Assembly: GCA_028565635.1 (NCBI GenBank)
Contig: JAOXYB010058056.1
Span: 3,261-42,530, forward strand
Origin: Phoronis ovalis
Taxonomy: Eukaryota; Phoronida; Phoronidae
DNA length: 39,270 nucleotides
Reading direction: 5' to 3'
The notes under the pieces are model-generated. The model made no database searches and was not told the origin of the DNA. It saw only the letters and a list, made by a program, of their open reading frames with translations. Both the position numbers and the translations under genes were made by a program. Below, piece by piece: positions 13,301-23,556 of this stretch. Numbering within the stretch: the first letter of the stretch is position 1; every line of letters starts with the position of its first letter.

Positions 13301-16300
13301 ACTAACAGCATATAGAAATAATATTTTTTACAGATAATTAATGTTAATTGTATTTAGTTAATGTATTCATCGAATGCATAATTGGAGTGCGTCCCTTTTT
13401 AATGAAATTCATTGTATGATATTTGCTTTAAAAATAAAACAAAAACCCACGTTTTTAATATTCAAATAAGGTTTCCACCACAGTGAGAAGATTATTCATG
13501 CCCTTGCTTTTTTTAAAATTACCATAGCTTTGATCATACACTAGTCAAAAAGAATTATTTAATGCCTATTTATCGAGTGAATTTGTTTGCAATATAATAT
13601 TTTGCAAGTGACTTAATTTTTATAATAAGTCAGGTTACTAAAATGTATCAGTTCTACAGTATGTAATATTTTTTAAAACTGACTCATAAAGTTTTTCTGA
13701 TATCTCTAACGATCTATACGTAGGTCAAAATCATTTCCCCTGTACTACAAGTTTTTCAATGGCACGGGGTTAAATCTATTACAACTTTTTAAGCCTGACC
13801 GAGTTTTTCCCCAAAGTCAACATATATTGTTTGAAGGTATATCTATTATATACAATCTGAATTTTCTTTCATAACTCTAAAAGAAATAGATTCTAAGGAG
13901 ATTGAATGATATCTTATTGTTTTTTGTTCCCCATGAGAATAGATCACTTTAAGTGCATTGTTGTTTTTGATCGCGTTTATTCAATACAACGAAATGGATA
14001 GTTATTATGAAAATGTTTGCGGAGAGAAAACTCGAGATTTTTTCTTCAAATATTTTTAATACATTGAATAGTTGGTCATCCAGTGCAACTTTTCGAGTTC
14101 ATGCATTCTGCAAAGAATATAAATCCGGCTAATATTTTATATTAGATATTAATTATGAATTAATCGCAATGGAGGTGTTTTGTTAAAGTAGACATTTTGT
14201 GTAATAACTACACTGATTTGTTTAATAAAGATATAGTTGTAGCCCAAACTCATCTTGAATACTAACGATACACATCAAAGAAATATGAAGTGGTATTCTT
14301 TAAAATTTATTTAATGCGGTCAATACTTCATAATTAAATTTTTAATAAAATCAATTTGTACTTCATGAATACCATATGAAATACGAGGTAAAGGTACATC
14401 TTGGCTTATATTGTAAAGGCATCTGTTGATTCCTTTTCCAATCACAAGTTAGCAATGCAATTCAATACCCTTTGCAACATCTTCACTTATATGCACAGTG
14501 AATGCTACGATGTTATATTGGCTAATTTCTATATGCAGGTATCTTCAATCAACCGAGTGCTGAGAAATTTGGCAAGTGACAATCAGAAAACTTTTATTGG
14601 CGGATCCATGTACGATAAACTGGGATTAATAAACGGGCAAGGTTGGCCAACAAGGAATCTTACATGGAATACGAATCCTTACTCAACTATGAATCCCCTA
14701 AGTGCAGCACAATATACAACGCCGCAATCAAGCAACGTTTCTGATATCAAGAAAGGTGAGTAAGCTAACTATACTGCAGCTCCGAAGTCTGTCTGTGTGG
14801 CTTATTTGATAGCGTAGAAATCGAAACAGTCGTTCTTGTGTAGATAATCATATTATATATAATTACTCACTGCGTTTACATGATATGAGAATTAATTTAT
14901 TTATACACAACTTGTCAACATAAGAGAGAACTGCCTTGCAAACATTGTTAACCAAGTATCCTTGTTGAAGATTGTCTTGGGGATTTATTGTTTGAACAGA
15001 CTGAAAACCTTTGGTATGCAATATTCTGAGTCAGCATTATGTTCTGCATATAACGCTATAGATTTTCAATAACTAGGTTAGTACGTAGCCCTAAAAGCAA
15101 GCAAAATATATTATGTCAACAAAGAAGCACAGGATATGCTGCAATTGAACTATTTATCGATTACTTTAGTCTGGTTTCACCTTAAACTTCGAGCTCTTTT
15201 ATCTCTGAAGGTAATATGATGTCTCATAGTCACTTTCATATACTTTATCTAAAGTATTCATTTAGAATTCCATTGTGTTGAACAAAAAGTCTAATAAAAG
15301 CAGGTCAATTTTGCCCCGAGGCTATGTATACATCTGAAACGCATATCGTACTATGACTTTAACAATAAAAAAAGATTTGTCAGCTTTTACTGATAGAATG
15401 GTTGAACTGCTGATAGATGTTTATTATGCGACTGCTTGAGAGCTTGTATTTTCAAATAATAAGTAAAAAATAATTGTATTTTTTCATAATGTATAAATTT
15501 ACACACTGACAATGTAAATAAGTGATAAATTAATTCATATTTTACGTTTTCGAACATGGTATTAAATAACGATTTCAAACCATTAATCCTAGATTTAAGT
15601 ACAAAAATAATGAAATCTGAATATACCTATTTTAATCGAAAAACATATTCATAATTATAATGAAATCATTACTTAGTGATAATTTTATTTAATTAAACCT
15701 AAACCACGTAAAAAGTCATATCAATTTGTGATAATCAGACATTCATAATTTTTCGCTAATTTGAGAGGAGGAGCAAGTTGCAGATTTAATGAAGAAGATC
15801 AAAGAGCACCGACAATTTATTGAGAGCACAACTCTCAAACGGAAACGTGTTAATTTGACAAGGATTTTCAGCTACCGTGAATTGAGTCTGATATATTATA
15901 ATGATGCAGTTATGTTGAACTATAGCGGCACGGTATACGTTATACTTGTTTTACAAAGTGGAGTGATTCAGTCACCGCTGCGGATTTAGAGGAGTGGGTT
16001 GGGGGGGGGGGGGGGGGTATAAAGCAGAACGGAACTTTCTCCCTCATCTGTAGGATTTACTATAAATCACATATAATATATAATGTGCTGAATTAAACTT
16101 TTAATAAGAAATACGGAAAGACAGCTTCAGAAAAAGTGTTTCCACTTCTTTAGAATAGTGGTTCACTCCTGCAGAAATAATAGATATAGTTTGTGATATA
16201 CCCAGTTCTTATTAAATCAGTATTCACGAGCAGAAATGCACTCAAGAAGATTTTCCATCACGTTCAATACATCCAGTTCCAGTAACAACATTACGTAAGC

Positions 16301-19300
16301 GACTGCTTAACCGTCACTCAATGATTAAGTGTGATAAAAGTTGTAGAAAGGGGAAAAGAAGTGCATGCAGGGTTTAAGGGCATTTCAACGTGCCCATTGA
16401 TAAAGTAGTTTTGTATTGAGGATTAAAACGTATTGTAAAGAGAAGCAGACTACGAGACGACGCTGTACAAAGCTTCAATGCTTACTAAAGCTTATAACCT
16501 AAAAGTCATCCAATTCTGTAATAAAACATTCTACTGTTGAGAAATATTACGAGAAACCTTTCAGACATTTTGTCGAAACTTATGCTGTACTTTTTATGAG
16601 TTTTCCTTAAGGTCCCATGTTGGGTCCCAGGATTTGTAACTACAATGTGCAATGTCGGTAATAAGGAAACCATGTGTAATTAATGTTTATTGCCTTGTCT
16701 GTGACAATACACATGTATGTTATCTTTAATGATACCTGTATATTGGCCAGAATTCTGATTCTCTCTAATAAACTCTAATTTTAAACACCACCCACAGAGA
16801 AAGCACAAAACAGTGTAACAATGATAACAAAAATATAGTGAGTTATCTTAAATGTTCTTGTCTAAATGATATAATATGTTTTCTTTAACTAGTAGTTTAT
16901 TTCGATTACTGTGCATAACATTCGGGATAACATTGTTTTGAAATTATGATGGAATGTTTGAAATTATGTTTCTGTGTCTCTGTACTAATCTCATTCCGAA
17001 AGGAAATCATGTAGATACTACAAACGACTAGACATGCAGACCTCATATAGTTTACAACAGGGAGGTAATTACCAATTTTCTGACCAATAAATGACGGGGC
17101 GGGCAATGTTTAGGTTTAATTAAGCAATGATGCAATGAACTTTATATTCGTGTCAACAATAATGTTAAAAATGAACACACACTGCTATCTATTTTCCTTG
17201 CAAGGATTTCCATAAATGATTAAACTAACTTTATATAAGCAAGCTGCCAGTAAAAAGTTTTAGCTAATTATCTTTATTAAAGAGAATTAGCTAAAACTTT
17301 TTACTGGCAGCTTGCTTATATAAAGTTACTGCATTCCTTGAGTTTAAAATACAAGAAACGAAGATATTAACCCCATATTAATCTGTAACAAAATGTTTTG
17401 TGTCATTTAAAACATATATCGTGCTATCTTAATATGCAATTTATACCACTACCGTATCAGTTAGTATTAATAAAGTTTTTCTTATATTCCCTCTATACCA
17501 TATCCAACACGTCCATATCTACTATATCTATACTATGCTATGCTATATTATACTCTCTAAACTATACTCCATAGTGACACTATATCGCTTATCACCATGT
17601 TGCATATCTTGTTAAAATGTAAAAGAAATAAAATTAGATTATTTTGCTCCTCAGAAAATGTTAGACGAATAAAATAAATATTGAAAAACGTAGTTCTTCG
17701 TTAGTAACGATGACGATTTATGTCAAGTAGCCCCTCGTTAACTCATTATTCAATCATCTAAATATGTTTGTATATAAACAGAAGTCATCATTTTTATCTG
17801 ATTGTACTTGATTACTTCTCAAATTGGCCGGCATAAATTTGATAAGTGACAGTGGGATTTACAGTATGATTTGACAACTGGCATTGTCCAACTGCTGAGT
17901 AGAGATAAGATTATTACCTTAGATCTTTCATTTAGAGAAATTCCAACCTGGTGATGAGATGAAAACAGTTCATTACGTAATATAAGTTTGTCCGTGTCCG
18001 TTTTATTTAAATGGAATGTGGCGATTTGTTTAACAAATAATGTTTACCACCAGATGTCTCACAGTCTAAACTATACTTGAAAAAATACATGTACTGTGCG
18101 TCCCGATTCAACAATGAACAGTCATGTAGTGATAGATAGTATATTTTAATATGCCCAGCTAAATTTAACTTAATCACCAGACTAATGTCTGTTCACTGGC
18201 TTGGCATTGTGATACTGACAAACACGGTCCAATGAACCTGACAATTGGGGCAGTGGGTAACAAGAGTTTTATTCGTGTTTTTCTGTAGTAGTAACTAGAA
18301 CTTTGTTTCATTAGAATTAGAAATCATAACAAACAAAATACAGGGGACTTGGAGTCCGGGTGCCTAATTCTTATCTTTGTTGGTGGTTCTTTCATGCCGG
18401 CATTGAGGTGATTTCAAATGTGAGCTGTTTGTATTATTACATACCTGATATGTTGTCAACAGCTAATATTGCATATGCCATTGTATAAATAGATAAGCTG
18501 TGCTTTGATATTTATAAAATTCAAATTTCAACAAAGCGAAGTGAAGGTAATTAGTGTAACATCCTTATAATAAAACATGAAACTCTTTCATTAAATTGTG
18601 TTTAGATGTTATGAAGCATTTGTTCAAGGGTTCGTTCATTTTATCGCCTAACGAGATATCTGACTGTGCACGGTTTGAGATGAGGCGGTTCAAATTATAT
18701 GCTTGAATGGGAGAAATAAAAAAATGTATTTACCATTACAGGAATATGAACCACACTTTTGTTGAAATCGAAAATGAATGTGTAATAATATTTTATTTAG
18801 TAATGATGATTTGGTACACCAGATGAAACTTGTTAGTTCTCTTCATTTGTTACTTAAATCGTATTAGAATAAAACAAGGTTGTTGCTATTCACAAACTTT
18901 CTTTATATTTTCCTCCCACATTGATGTGTTGGAACAATTATTATATTTCCTGTTATTATATTTTGTATATAGTTATAAATGCCAATAAATTTCATTAGTA
19001 CTGAAGCAGCCAAACCAGTTTTCTTAAAAGTGCAAGCACATGACATATTTTAACCAGCTTGTCTAGCGCTTGTAAACAGAATACTCAGTATTATAATGAA
19101 ATTTACACTAAACTGACAATCTCATTTGAGATGCCCAATTTGATCAAATTAGTTTAGTTAGCTTTATGTGTCATATTTTGTTGAACAAGAAATTCATAGA
19201 ACCTGTCAGATGTTAAGGCAATTCCTAAAATTTTCGTGATATTTAGTGCAATGCTTAATTAAACTATTATATCTATCGGAACATGGTTAATATGTGGATT

Positions 19301-21055
19301 TTTTATTAGTAATTTAATTAATAAAACCAACAGAATGGACAAACGGTTGCAATGTAAACCATATAGATATAAATAACGACGATATATTTGTTATAGCATA
19401 TAAATAAATAAATGAAAATAAACATTTTTACCTTAGGAAATAGCAGTCACAGATAATGTGTCTTGTACTTACAGAAAATGGAACCTCACCTGGAAGCAAC
19501 CACGATGGCGATGCTACCAACTCTTCGGATGGCGCTGATGATATGAGGCTGAGGTTGAAAAGAAAATTACAGAGAAATAGAACTTCCTTCACAAATGCTC
19601 AAGTTGATGCGTTAGAAAAAGAGTTTGAACGCACACATTACCCAGATGTTTTTGCTCGGGAAAGATTAGCTCAGAAAATAGATTTGCCTGAAGCCAGGAT
19701 ACAGGTATGTCGTAGTATCAATATTTTTTTTGTCATAATTATAATAAAATAAAATCCGGATTTTGAAGAGTGTTGACGGAATGATGACGTATTTATTTAA
19801 AATTGTTGTTTTATTATAACTTCAAGTGGTATAGAAAAAAACAAAGGTCAACAAGTGGGCGTAATTTGGAATATAAAATGAATCAAAGTTTTTTTTATTA
19901 TTAAATGTAACTACATCATTTATATTTGTACTGAAAACGCGGATGCTTGTTTATGTTTCAAACTAAACATTTTCTTTATATGTTAGGTGTGGTTTTCAAA
20001 CCGTCGTGCTAAATGGAGGCGAGAAGAAAAGTTAAGAAACCAGAGACGTGAAATAACTACTAATCCTAGCAGGTTGCCAATAAATAGTAGTTATAATATG
20101 TACCCATCCATACATAATCCCATGCCATCTATGCCAGACTCATACAGGTGAGCTATACATAATTAATACATAATTAATTATATTAGTGTTATAAATAGTC
20201 TGGTTCCCAAGTTTTAAAAGATCACCCTGGACTTAACGGTAAATTCCCAAATGGAAAGATAAATTATTCAAGGTGTCTGCCTGATATAATTGCACGTTGA
20301 TGGATTACAAACTACAATTGTTGTAAAATTCATTTTGTTCCTTGACAACTTTGTACAAATTCATGTTTCTTATGTTTCAGCATTCCACCCATGTCTAACT
20401 ATTCACTGTCTACAAATATGCCATCAAATCCAGCGTGTTTACAATCACCATCTAATTCTTGCATGATTCCAGGTAAGAGAAATATACCTTTACTAATGAG
20501 TTGAAAAACATATGGGTATTATGGGCTGGTTGGGTTTTTCTAAATTAAGTTCACAGCTAATAATAATGAGAAATTTCGTAATAACAGTTTCTTTGATATA
20601 TTGAAATTTCGAGACGATATCTTTATCATTGCCTCAAATAATACTGATCACTTTTTTCACATCATATTTTATTTTAGATTATTCAGCTCGCAGCTATGAA
20701 GCTCTGTCTCTTACAAACTACTCAAGACCGTCCCCTGGAATTGCCCCCTCACAAAGCCATATGACAAGCAACGGAGCTTCCACTGGTACGTAGCTATGTG
20801 AATTCTTAACTTATTATGCATATAGTCTAAGGTATATCCAAGTATATTTGAATATCCGTGTGGATTCTTTAATTCATTAATTTCACACAGCTTTGATTAG
20901 ATCGCGGAAAATGTAAAATTCCTTATATCAATGTGTTCTTTTTGTTTTTTTTAGGATTGATCTCACCAGGAGTCTCAGTACCAGTGCAGGTACCTGGAGG
21001 TGGACCCCATGATATGACCACTATGTCGGCTGGCTATTGGCCTCGAATAAATTAA
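4350..21055 (+). CDS. Pax6: Pax6 (eyeless-type) paired-box/homeobox transcription factor, whole coding span (spliced)
   Basis: Nuclear DNA-binding regulator of eye and nervous-system development. Joined coding exons are 4350-4395, 5244-5312, 8948-9294, 14539-14755, 19475-19704, 19987-20147, 20381-20472, 20678-20785 and 20955-21055, which sum to 1371 nt: 456 aa plus TAA. Paired domain spans about residues 40-167, homeodomain 258-317, and a Pro/Ser/Thr-rich activation tail 318-456 ends in [15 protein letters not shown] and GYWPRIN. In the paired domain the recognition-helix segment reads [14 protein letters not shown], giving the Pax6-type I42/Q44/N47 triad rather than the Pax2/5/8 Q/R/H. No octapeptide is present, as expected for Pax6. 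The length is near that of vertebrate Pax6 (422 aa) plus a longer N-terminus. Every junction has GT/AG and consistent phase. Skipping exon 2 gives 433 aa; using the first exon at 7747-7822 gives 443 aa. The identification is firm; which isoforms are actually made is inference. Confidence 0.97.
5244..5312 (+). CDS. Pax6: Pax6 69-nt cassette exon (acidic then basic N-terminal insert)
   Basis: This exon lies between an acceptor (gattttgatttcag) ending at 5243 and a donor GTTAGT at 5313. It is 69 nt, entered and left in phase 1, so it can be included or skipped without changing frame. It encodes [14 protein letters not shown] followed by GKRARGKR, joined on each side by a split glycine codon. The insert puts an acidic, tyrosine-containing stretch and then a strongly basic stretch directly before HSGVNQLGG of the paired domain. 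The open frame, splice signals and phase fit on both sides support it as a real exon; alternative use is inferred from symmetry. Confidence 0.82.
5313..7599. other. Pax6 intron between cassette exon and alternative first exon
   Basis: No further exon with matching phase and good splice sites was seen. The - strand frame at 6937-7152 has no splice or homology support. Confidence 0.6.
7600..7746 (+). promoter_or_regulatory. Candidate internal Pax6 promoter and 5'UTR for the alternative first exon
   Basis: TATA-like TATAATAAG at 7607-7615 is followed about 20-30 bp later by ACGCCATTTTG, resembling a YY1-type GCCAT element near a start site, then a short CpG-containing leader (7650-7690) ending at ATG 7747. 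The composition shift and position directly before a phase-compatible coding exon suggest an internal promoter. Inference only. Confidence 0.35.
7747..7822 (+). CDS. Pax6: Pax6 alternative first coding exon
   Basis: ATG at 7747 opens a 25-codon frame beginning [17 protein letters not shown] and ending VVTKRKTR, then a single G and a donor GTAATA at 7823. It ends in phase 1, exactly what the paired-domain exon at 8948 requires, giving [15 protein letters not shown]. An in-frame TAA at 7735 lies just upstream. The sequence around it (roughly 7600-7822) is richer in CpG than its surroundings and holds a TATA-like TATAATAAG at 7607. There is no good acceptor needed or seen, consistent with a first exon from an internal promoter. 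The start context is weak (C at -3). The exon is read from sequence; the promoter is inferred. Confidence 0.68.
8948..9294 (+). CDS. Pax6: Pax6 exon encoding most of the paired domain
   Basis: Acceptor tttcgaaattgtag ends at 8947; donor GTAAGT starts at 9295. It encodes [20 protein letters not shown] through to NQETIPS: the beta-hairpin, the PAI helices ([20 protein letters not shown]), the linker ([20 protein letters not shown]) and most of the RED subdomain ([20 protein letters not shown]). I42, Q44 and N47 of the paired domain are the Pax6-class DNA-specificity residues. The exon starts with two bases of a codon (phase 1 entry) and ends at a codon boundary between IPS and VSS, before the last RED helix. 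Confidence 0.97.
9295..14538. other. Large Pax6 intron inside the paired-box region
   Basis: A 5.2-kb intron with no supported gene. No equivalent of the vertebrate exon 5a was recognised in it or before it. Confidence 0.6.
14539..14755 (+). CDS. Pax6: Pax6 exon: end of paired domain and linker
   Basis: Acceptor tttctatatgcag ends at 14538; donor GTGAGT starts at 14756. It encodes [17 protein letters not shown], the last helix of the RED subdomain, followed by the Pax6-typical [18 protein letters not shown] and a Ser/Thr/Asn/Gln-rich linker ending SSNVSDIKK. Entry is at a codon boundary and exit is phase 1; the split codon with the next exon is Glu. An open frame extends upstream of the acceptor to 14401 but is intronic read-through. 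Confidence 0.96.
16001..16017 (+). repeat. Poly-G run (17 G)
   Basis: An uninterrupted run of 17 G follows a G-rich lead (ggagtgggtt) in an otherwise AT-rich intron of Pax6. Such runs are unstable and can form quadruplexes on the transcript. Confidence 0.9.
17226..17328. repeat. 103-nt near-perfect palindrome in a Pax6 intron
   Basis: Arms 17226-17269 and 17285-17328 (44 nt each) are exact reverse complements. After one A/G mismatch (17270/17284) the inner 6 nt (17271-17276 and 17278-17283) also pair around a single central base at 17277. The transcript would fold into a hairpin with 50 of 51 pairs. No target-site duplication is obvious in the flanks. It may be a fold-back (MITE-like) element, a small-RNA hairpin or an assembly fold-back. 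Confidence 0.9.
17497..17585. repeat. Degenerate CTATA-rich simple repeat
   Basis: Repeated variants of CTATA, CTATG and CTATC (tctactatatctatactatg and following) fill this stretch about 170 bp after the palindrome in the same Pax6 intron. Confidence 0.7.
19475..19704 (+). CDS. Pax6: Pax6 exon: acidic linker and homeodomain residues 1-46
   Basis: Acceptor tcttgtacttacag ends at 19474; donor GTATGT starts at 19705. It encodes [27 protein letters not shown] and homeodomain residues 1-46 ([20 protein letters not shown], then [20 protein letters not shown] and PEARIQ). The exon stops after residue 46, the common 46/47 intron position of many homeobox genes. NAQVDAL replaces the vertebrate QEQIEAL in helix 1; the remainder is almost unchanged. 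Confidence 0.97.
19987..20147 (+). CDS. Pax6: Pax6 exon: homeodomain recognition helix and start of C-terminal tail
   Basis: Acceptor ctttatatgttag ends at 19986; donor GTGAGC starts at 20148. It encodes [20 protein letters not shown]: helix 3 with Ser at homeodomain position 50, W48/F49/N51 and the basic extension. The following region is [20 protein letters not shown] then [14 protein letters not shown]. It exits in phase 2, with a split serine codon into the next exon. Confidence 0.97.
20381..20472 (+). CDS. Pax6: Pax6 exon: Pro/Ser-rich C-terminal tail, part 1
   Basis: Acceptor ttcttatgtttcag ends at 20380; donor GTAAGA starts at 20473. It encodes [20 protein letters not shown] then [10 protein letters not shown]. 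The SNSCMIP segment corresponds to the SYSCMLP of vertebrate Pax6 transactivation domains. Exit is phase 1 (split Asp). Confidence 0.93.
20678..20785 (+). CDS. Pax6: Pax6 exon: Pro/Ser-rich C-terminal tail, part 2
   Basis: Acceptor catattttattttag ends at 20677; donor GTACGT starts at 20786. It encodes [20 protein letters not shown] then [15 protein letters not shown], low-complexity Ser/Tyr/Pro sequence typical of the Pax6 activation domain. ARSYEAL aligns with the GRSYDTY of vertebrate Pax6. Exit is phase 1 (split Gly). Confidence 0.92.
20955..21055 (+). CDS. Pax6: Pax6 last coding exon with conserved C-terminal motif
   Basis: Acceptor (T-rich tract, ttttttttag) ends at 20954. It encodes [32 protein letters not shown] and TAA at 21053-21055. 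The stretch [13 protein letters not shown] and the terminal YWPR are the most conserved part of the Pax6 tail from vertebrates to invertebrates (human ends with QYWPRLQ), so the true C-terminus is present. Confidence 0.97.
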
Positions 21056-22630
21056 AAAATCATATTCAGATATTTGGGAAGCGACTGTGCTAAGAAAGCA
21101 AATAAACAGGCGGACTCAACAAAAAATGACGGGGATTAAATACAATCAAAGACAGAATATGGAACCGGAAAGAAGTATTTTTTATTAAATTAAATATTTC
21201 ATTTTAATATAAAGATTGTAGGAATGAGAGGTTGTCAGGCATAACAGTTGTATCAAAATTTATTTTGCTTATACTATAAGCATAATTTTATTTAATAACT
21301 AAACAGGTGAGGAAAAAAATAAATCGTGACTTCCAAGTAGGTGTTTATAGTTTTTTCCAATAGATTTTTAAAATGTAATTTCGGGAAAAGGGAATCCCAA
21401 AAATGTACAGCTTTTTTCCATATAAAATGTGTATATGATGCTCAAACACGGTCGTATATTTGTAGTGAATAAAGATCTGAATTTTTATGTAGACAATTTC
21501 GATACGGTTTTCTCTCTCTCTTTGATTCCATTGGTGCAATACAGTTTTTTTTACATGAATTTGTGGTGTCAGGAACTCTTGCCATAATCCAGTTGAAAAG
21601 GCAAATCCCTCATGTTTGTCTGCGTTGTATATTTATGTAAAATATCATGTACTATATATTTCTGTGGTGTGTACATCTATTATATTACTTTATTGTTTAC
21701 ATAAAGTACTATTTATCGTTACCAATGATATAGGAGTAATGAATGCATGCATATCATTTAGTGGACATAATGCAGTATATATGTCTTATTTTGTGACAGG
21801 GCTTAAAAACCAGGCGTAGGATGCACTCATTGAATACCCTTCAAAATTGGTTATTGTCAATATCTAAATGTTTTTCAAGTAAAAACCTCGTTCCTTATAT
21901 TATACCAGATATTTATAAATAACAATTAATTATTCGATATCAAATGTTTAGCACGTAGTTTCACAAAGTTTCATGCTTCAACCTGCAATATTATACATTA
22001 TGTAAAGACTGTAAAACAGCAAAAGCCATGTGTTTTATTTTACCTACACGGCTTATCTGTGAGATATGCTCAACCTTGTATATTAACAAATGGTGTTCGT
22101 TTTTATTTTTTATTACCATGAAACTTTGTTGATTCAGTTGCCTCCACACTCTTGCCTTCAGAAGCTGCTATCTTGCTAGCATAGGCATTATAAAATTGAT
22201 CTATCGTTCTCTTATACGTGTACTGCAGAAACAAAGTATTGTTTTTCAGTAAACTGACAATCATATTTAAGAGGTACAAACGATAGAATTTTGCATCGGT
22301 GAAACAAGCGATTCGTCCTGAATTTAGGAGATAACAGCAAAGTGCAAGTCGCTTGTCTGGTGTTCACACTGTTTTGTAAACGTAGTTCTATGGTATCTTT
22401 AATATGTGTGCTTTTTTGAACCGTGTTGGACTCTATGTGAACACCAACCGATGCAACGATGTAATGACCTATGCAAATTACATGTACTTATTATTTGACT
22501 TGTGTTCTTTTGTCACGAACATGCATATTATAAATTTAATGTAAACATAAGACTGACAATGTGTCTTTGTGTTTTTTTTTTGTAAAGTTTAACATAGGTC
22601 TTTAATAAAATATTTATTTTTATTTCCCAG
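21056..22630 (+). other. Pax6: Probable Pax6 3'UTR
   Basis: No coding frame of interest follows the Pax6 stop. AATAAA hexamers on the + strand occur at 21101, 21318, 21468 and 22604. The last is directly followed by a T-rich stretch and by an opposed signal on the other strand, so the UTR could be as short as about 60 nt or as long as about 1.55 kb, probably with alternative poly(A) sites. Confidence 0.5.
22604..22618. terminator. Opposed poly(A) signals of two convergent genes
   Basis: AATAAA on the + strand (22604-22609) and TTTATT (AATAAA on the - strand, 22613-22618) sit 3 bp apart. They lie downstream of Pax6 on one strand and about 140 bp downstream of the stop of the unrecognised - strand gene on the other. 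This position fits a shared bidirectional 3'-end region. Confidence 0.5.
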
Positions 22631-22755
22631 TTAATTACACTCTTCTCTCGTTTTTTGATTTTCGTATGGAAAAATGTACACGCATACTTCGGTTGGACTT
22701 CATGTCCAAATGAACATCACGAATCTATATATAACCAATCACAGGATTTTTACCT

Positions 22756-22897
22756 TCAATGTTCGGGAAAACTGTCCCTCCTTTCATACTTCCAGATGGT
22801 GTTGATTTTACGCAAAGCTCTCGGTACGACTTCTTTTTCTAGATCAGCTGGGGAATTTGATTCAGATACCATGAAATATTTCAACATTTTGTCCATA
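22756..22897 (-). CDS. Last coding exon of an unrecognised gene convergent with Pax6
   Basis: On the - strand an acceptor (tatattgtatacag) precedes 22897. One base completes a split Ser codon, then MDKMLKYFMVSESNSPADLE, KEVVPRALRKINTIWKYERR and DSFPEH lead to TGA at 22758-22756. It fits the preceding exon's phase 2 exit. A potential donor (GTAAAA) lies 3 nt after the stop and could only affect the UTR. I do not recognise the family. DKMLKYF loosely resembles a PIP-like short motif without the usual Gln, too weak to name. Confidence 0.6.
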
Positions 22898-22977
22898 CTG
22901 TATACAATATATGTATATATATAATGATTCAGTGGCGTACTAGATACACTAAGACAAAAGAAATCAAGAAGACTTAC

Positions 22978-23257
22978 CTACCGTTGAAAGGTCGAGTTTC
23001 AACACTGGAAGTTTGTACAGTTAGTATAAAGCCAGTAAGTTCATTCATAAATGAAAACAAAGCTTTGCGCAACTGTAGTTGTCGTTGACAGTTAGAACGA
23101 TTGAAAATGGTTCCTGTTATAAACATAGGAACTTCAAAATAATTAAATGGCCCTGTTCTCAATCTAAACGCCTCAGTCCGAATCGTTACAACCAACCGGA
23201 CCTGTTTCTTTAGGATACTTTTCATAGTTCCGGTTGAAATTTCCTTCCGAATTATCA
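22978..23257 (-). CDS. Internal coding exon of the unrecognised convergent gene
   Basis: On the - strand an acceptor (cattttactgcag) precedes 23257 and a strong donor GTAAGT follows 22978. The exon is open for 92 codons, is richer in GC than its surroundings, and reads IIRKEISTGTMKSILKKQVR, LVVTIRTEAFRLRTGPFNYF, EVPMFITGTIFNRSNCQRQL, QLRKALFSFMNELTGFILTV and QTSSVETRPFNG. Alternating hydrophobic beta-like segments are followed by an amphipathic helix-like segment. No family is recognised. It is not ELP4, the gene found convergent to PAX6 in vertebrates. Entry phase is 1, exit phase 2. Confidence 0.62.
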
Positions 23258-23556
23258 CTGCAGTAAAATGCCATGTGAGAACTAGTCTTTTAAAAAATAC
23301 GAAATGTTAAACAATTATATAAGCTAAGCTGATTTACACCAATTTTTATGGGTGCCCCCTGGGTCAAGGTCATTCAACGAAATTGTGTGGACAATTGACT
23401 ATAAAATGTTCGAAAATGTTTCACAGCGCTAAAAAAATAAGTGAGTTTAGACAACGTGGATTGTACTAGAATGAGTAAATAAAAAACGGGAAAAAGACTG
23501 CATTTATCTTTTTGTACATATCAATTTATTATACACATTATTAATTATTCTTATAC

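Larger units (their letters stand above)
14756..19474. other. Large Pax6 intron between paired-box and homeobox exons
   Basis: A 4.7-kb intron containing the poly-G run, the 103-nt palindrome and the CTATA-rich repeat. The + strand frame at 15789-15989 lacks splice signals and homology. No paired-less internal start exon was recognised. Confidence 0.6.

Noticed and set aside
14401-14538. Open frame running upstream into the Pax6 exon at 14539
   Set aside because: Read-through of the intron; the acceptor at 14538 and alignment to Pax6 (IPS-VSSINRV) fix the exon start.
9295-14538. Search for an exon 5a-like paired-domain insert
   Set aside because: No conserved or phase-compatible exon seen; the intron position also differs from the vertebrate 5a site.
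15789-15989. 66-codon + frame in the Pax6 intron
   Set aside because: No acceptor/donor of matching phase and no family resemblance; ends just before the G run.
8628-22560. Recurring ACTGACAAT motif (for example near 8632, 19113, 22253 and 22552)
   Set aside because: Short, scattered and in an AT-rich setting; flanks do not extend into a clear repeat.
22655-22924. 89-codon + strand frame
   Set aside because: Antisense of the last exon of the convergent gene, which has proper splice signals on the - strand.
22756-23257. Identity of the convergent gene as ELP4
   Set aside because: None of the ELP4 C-terminal features are present in the two solid exons.
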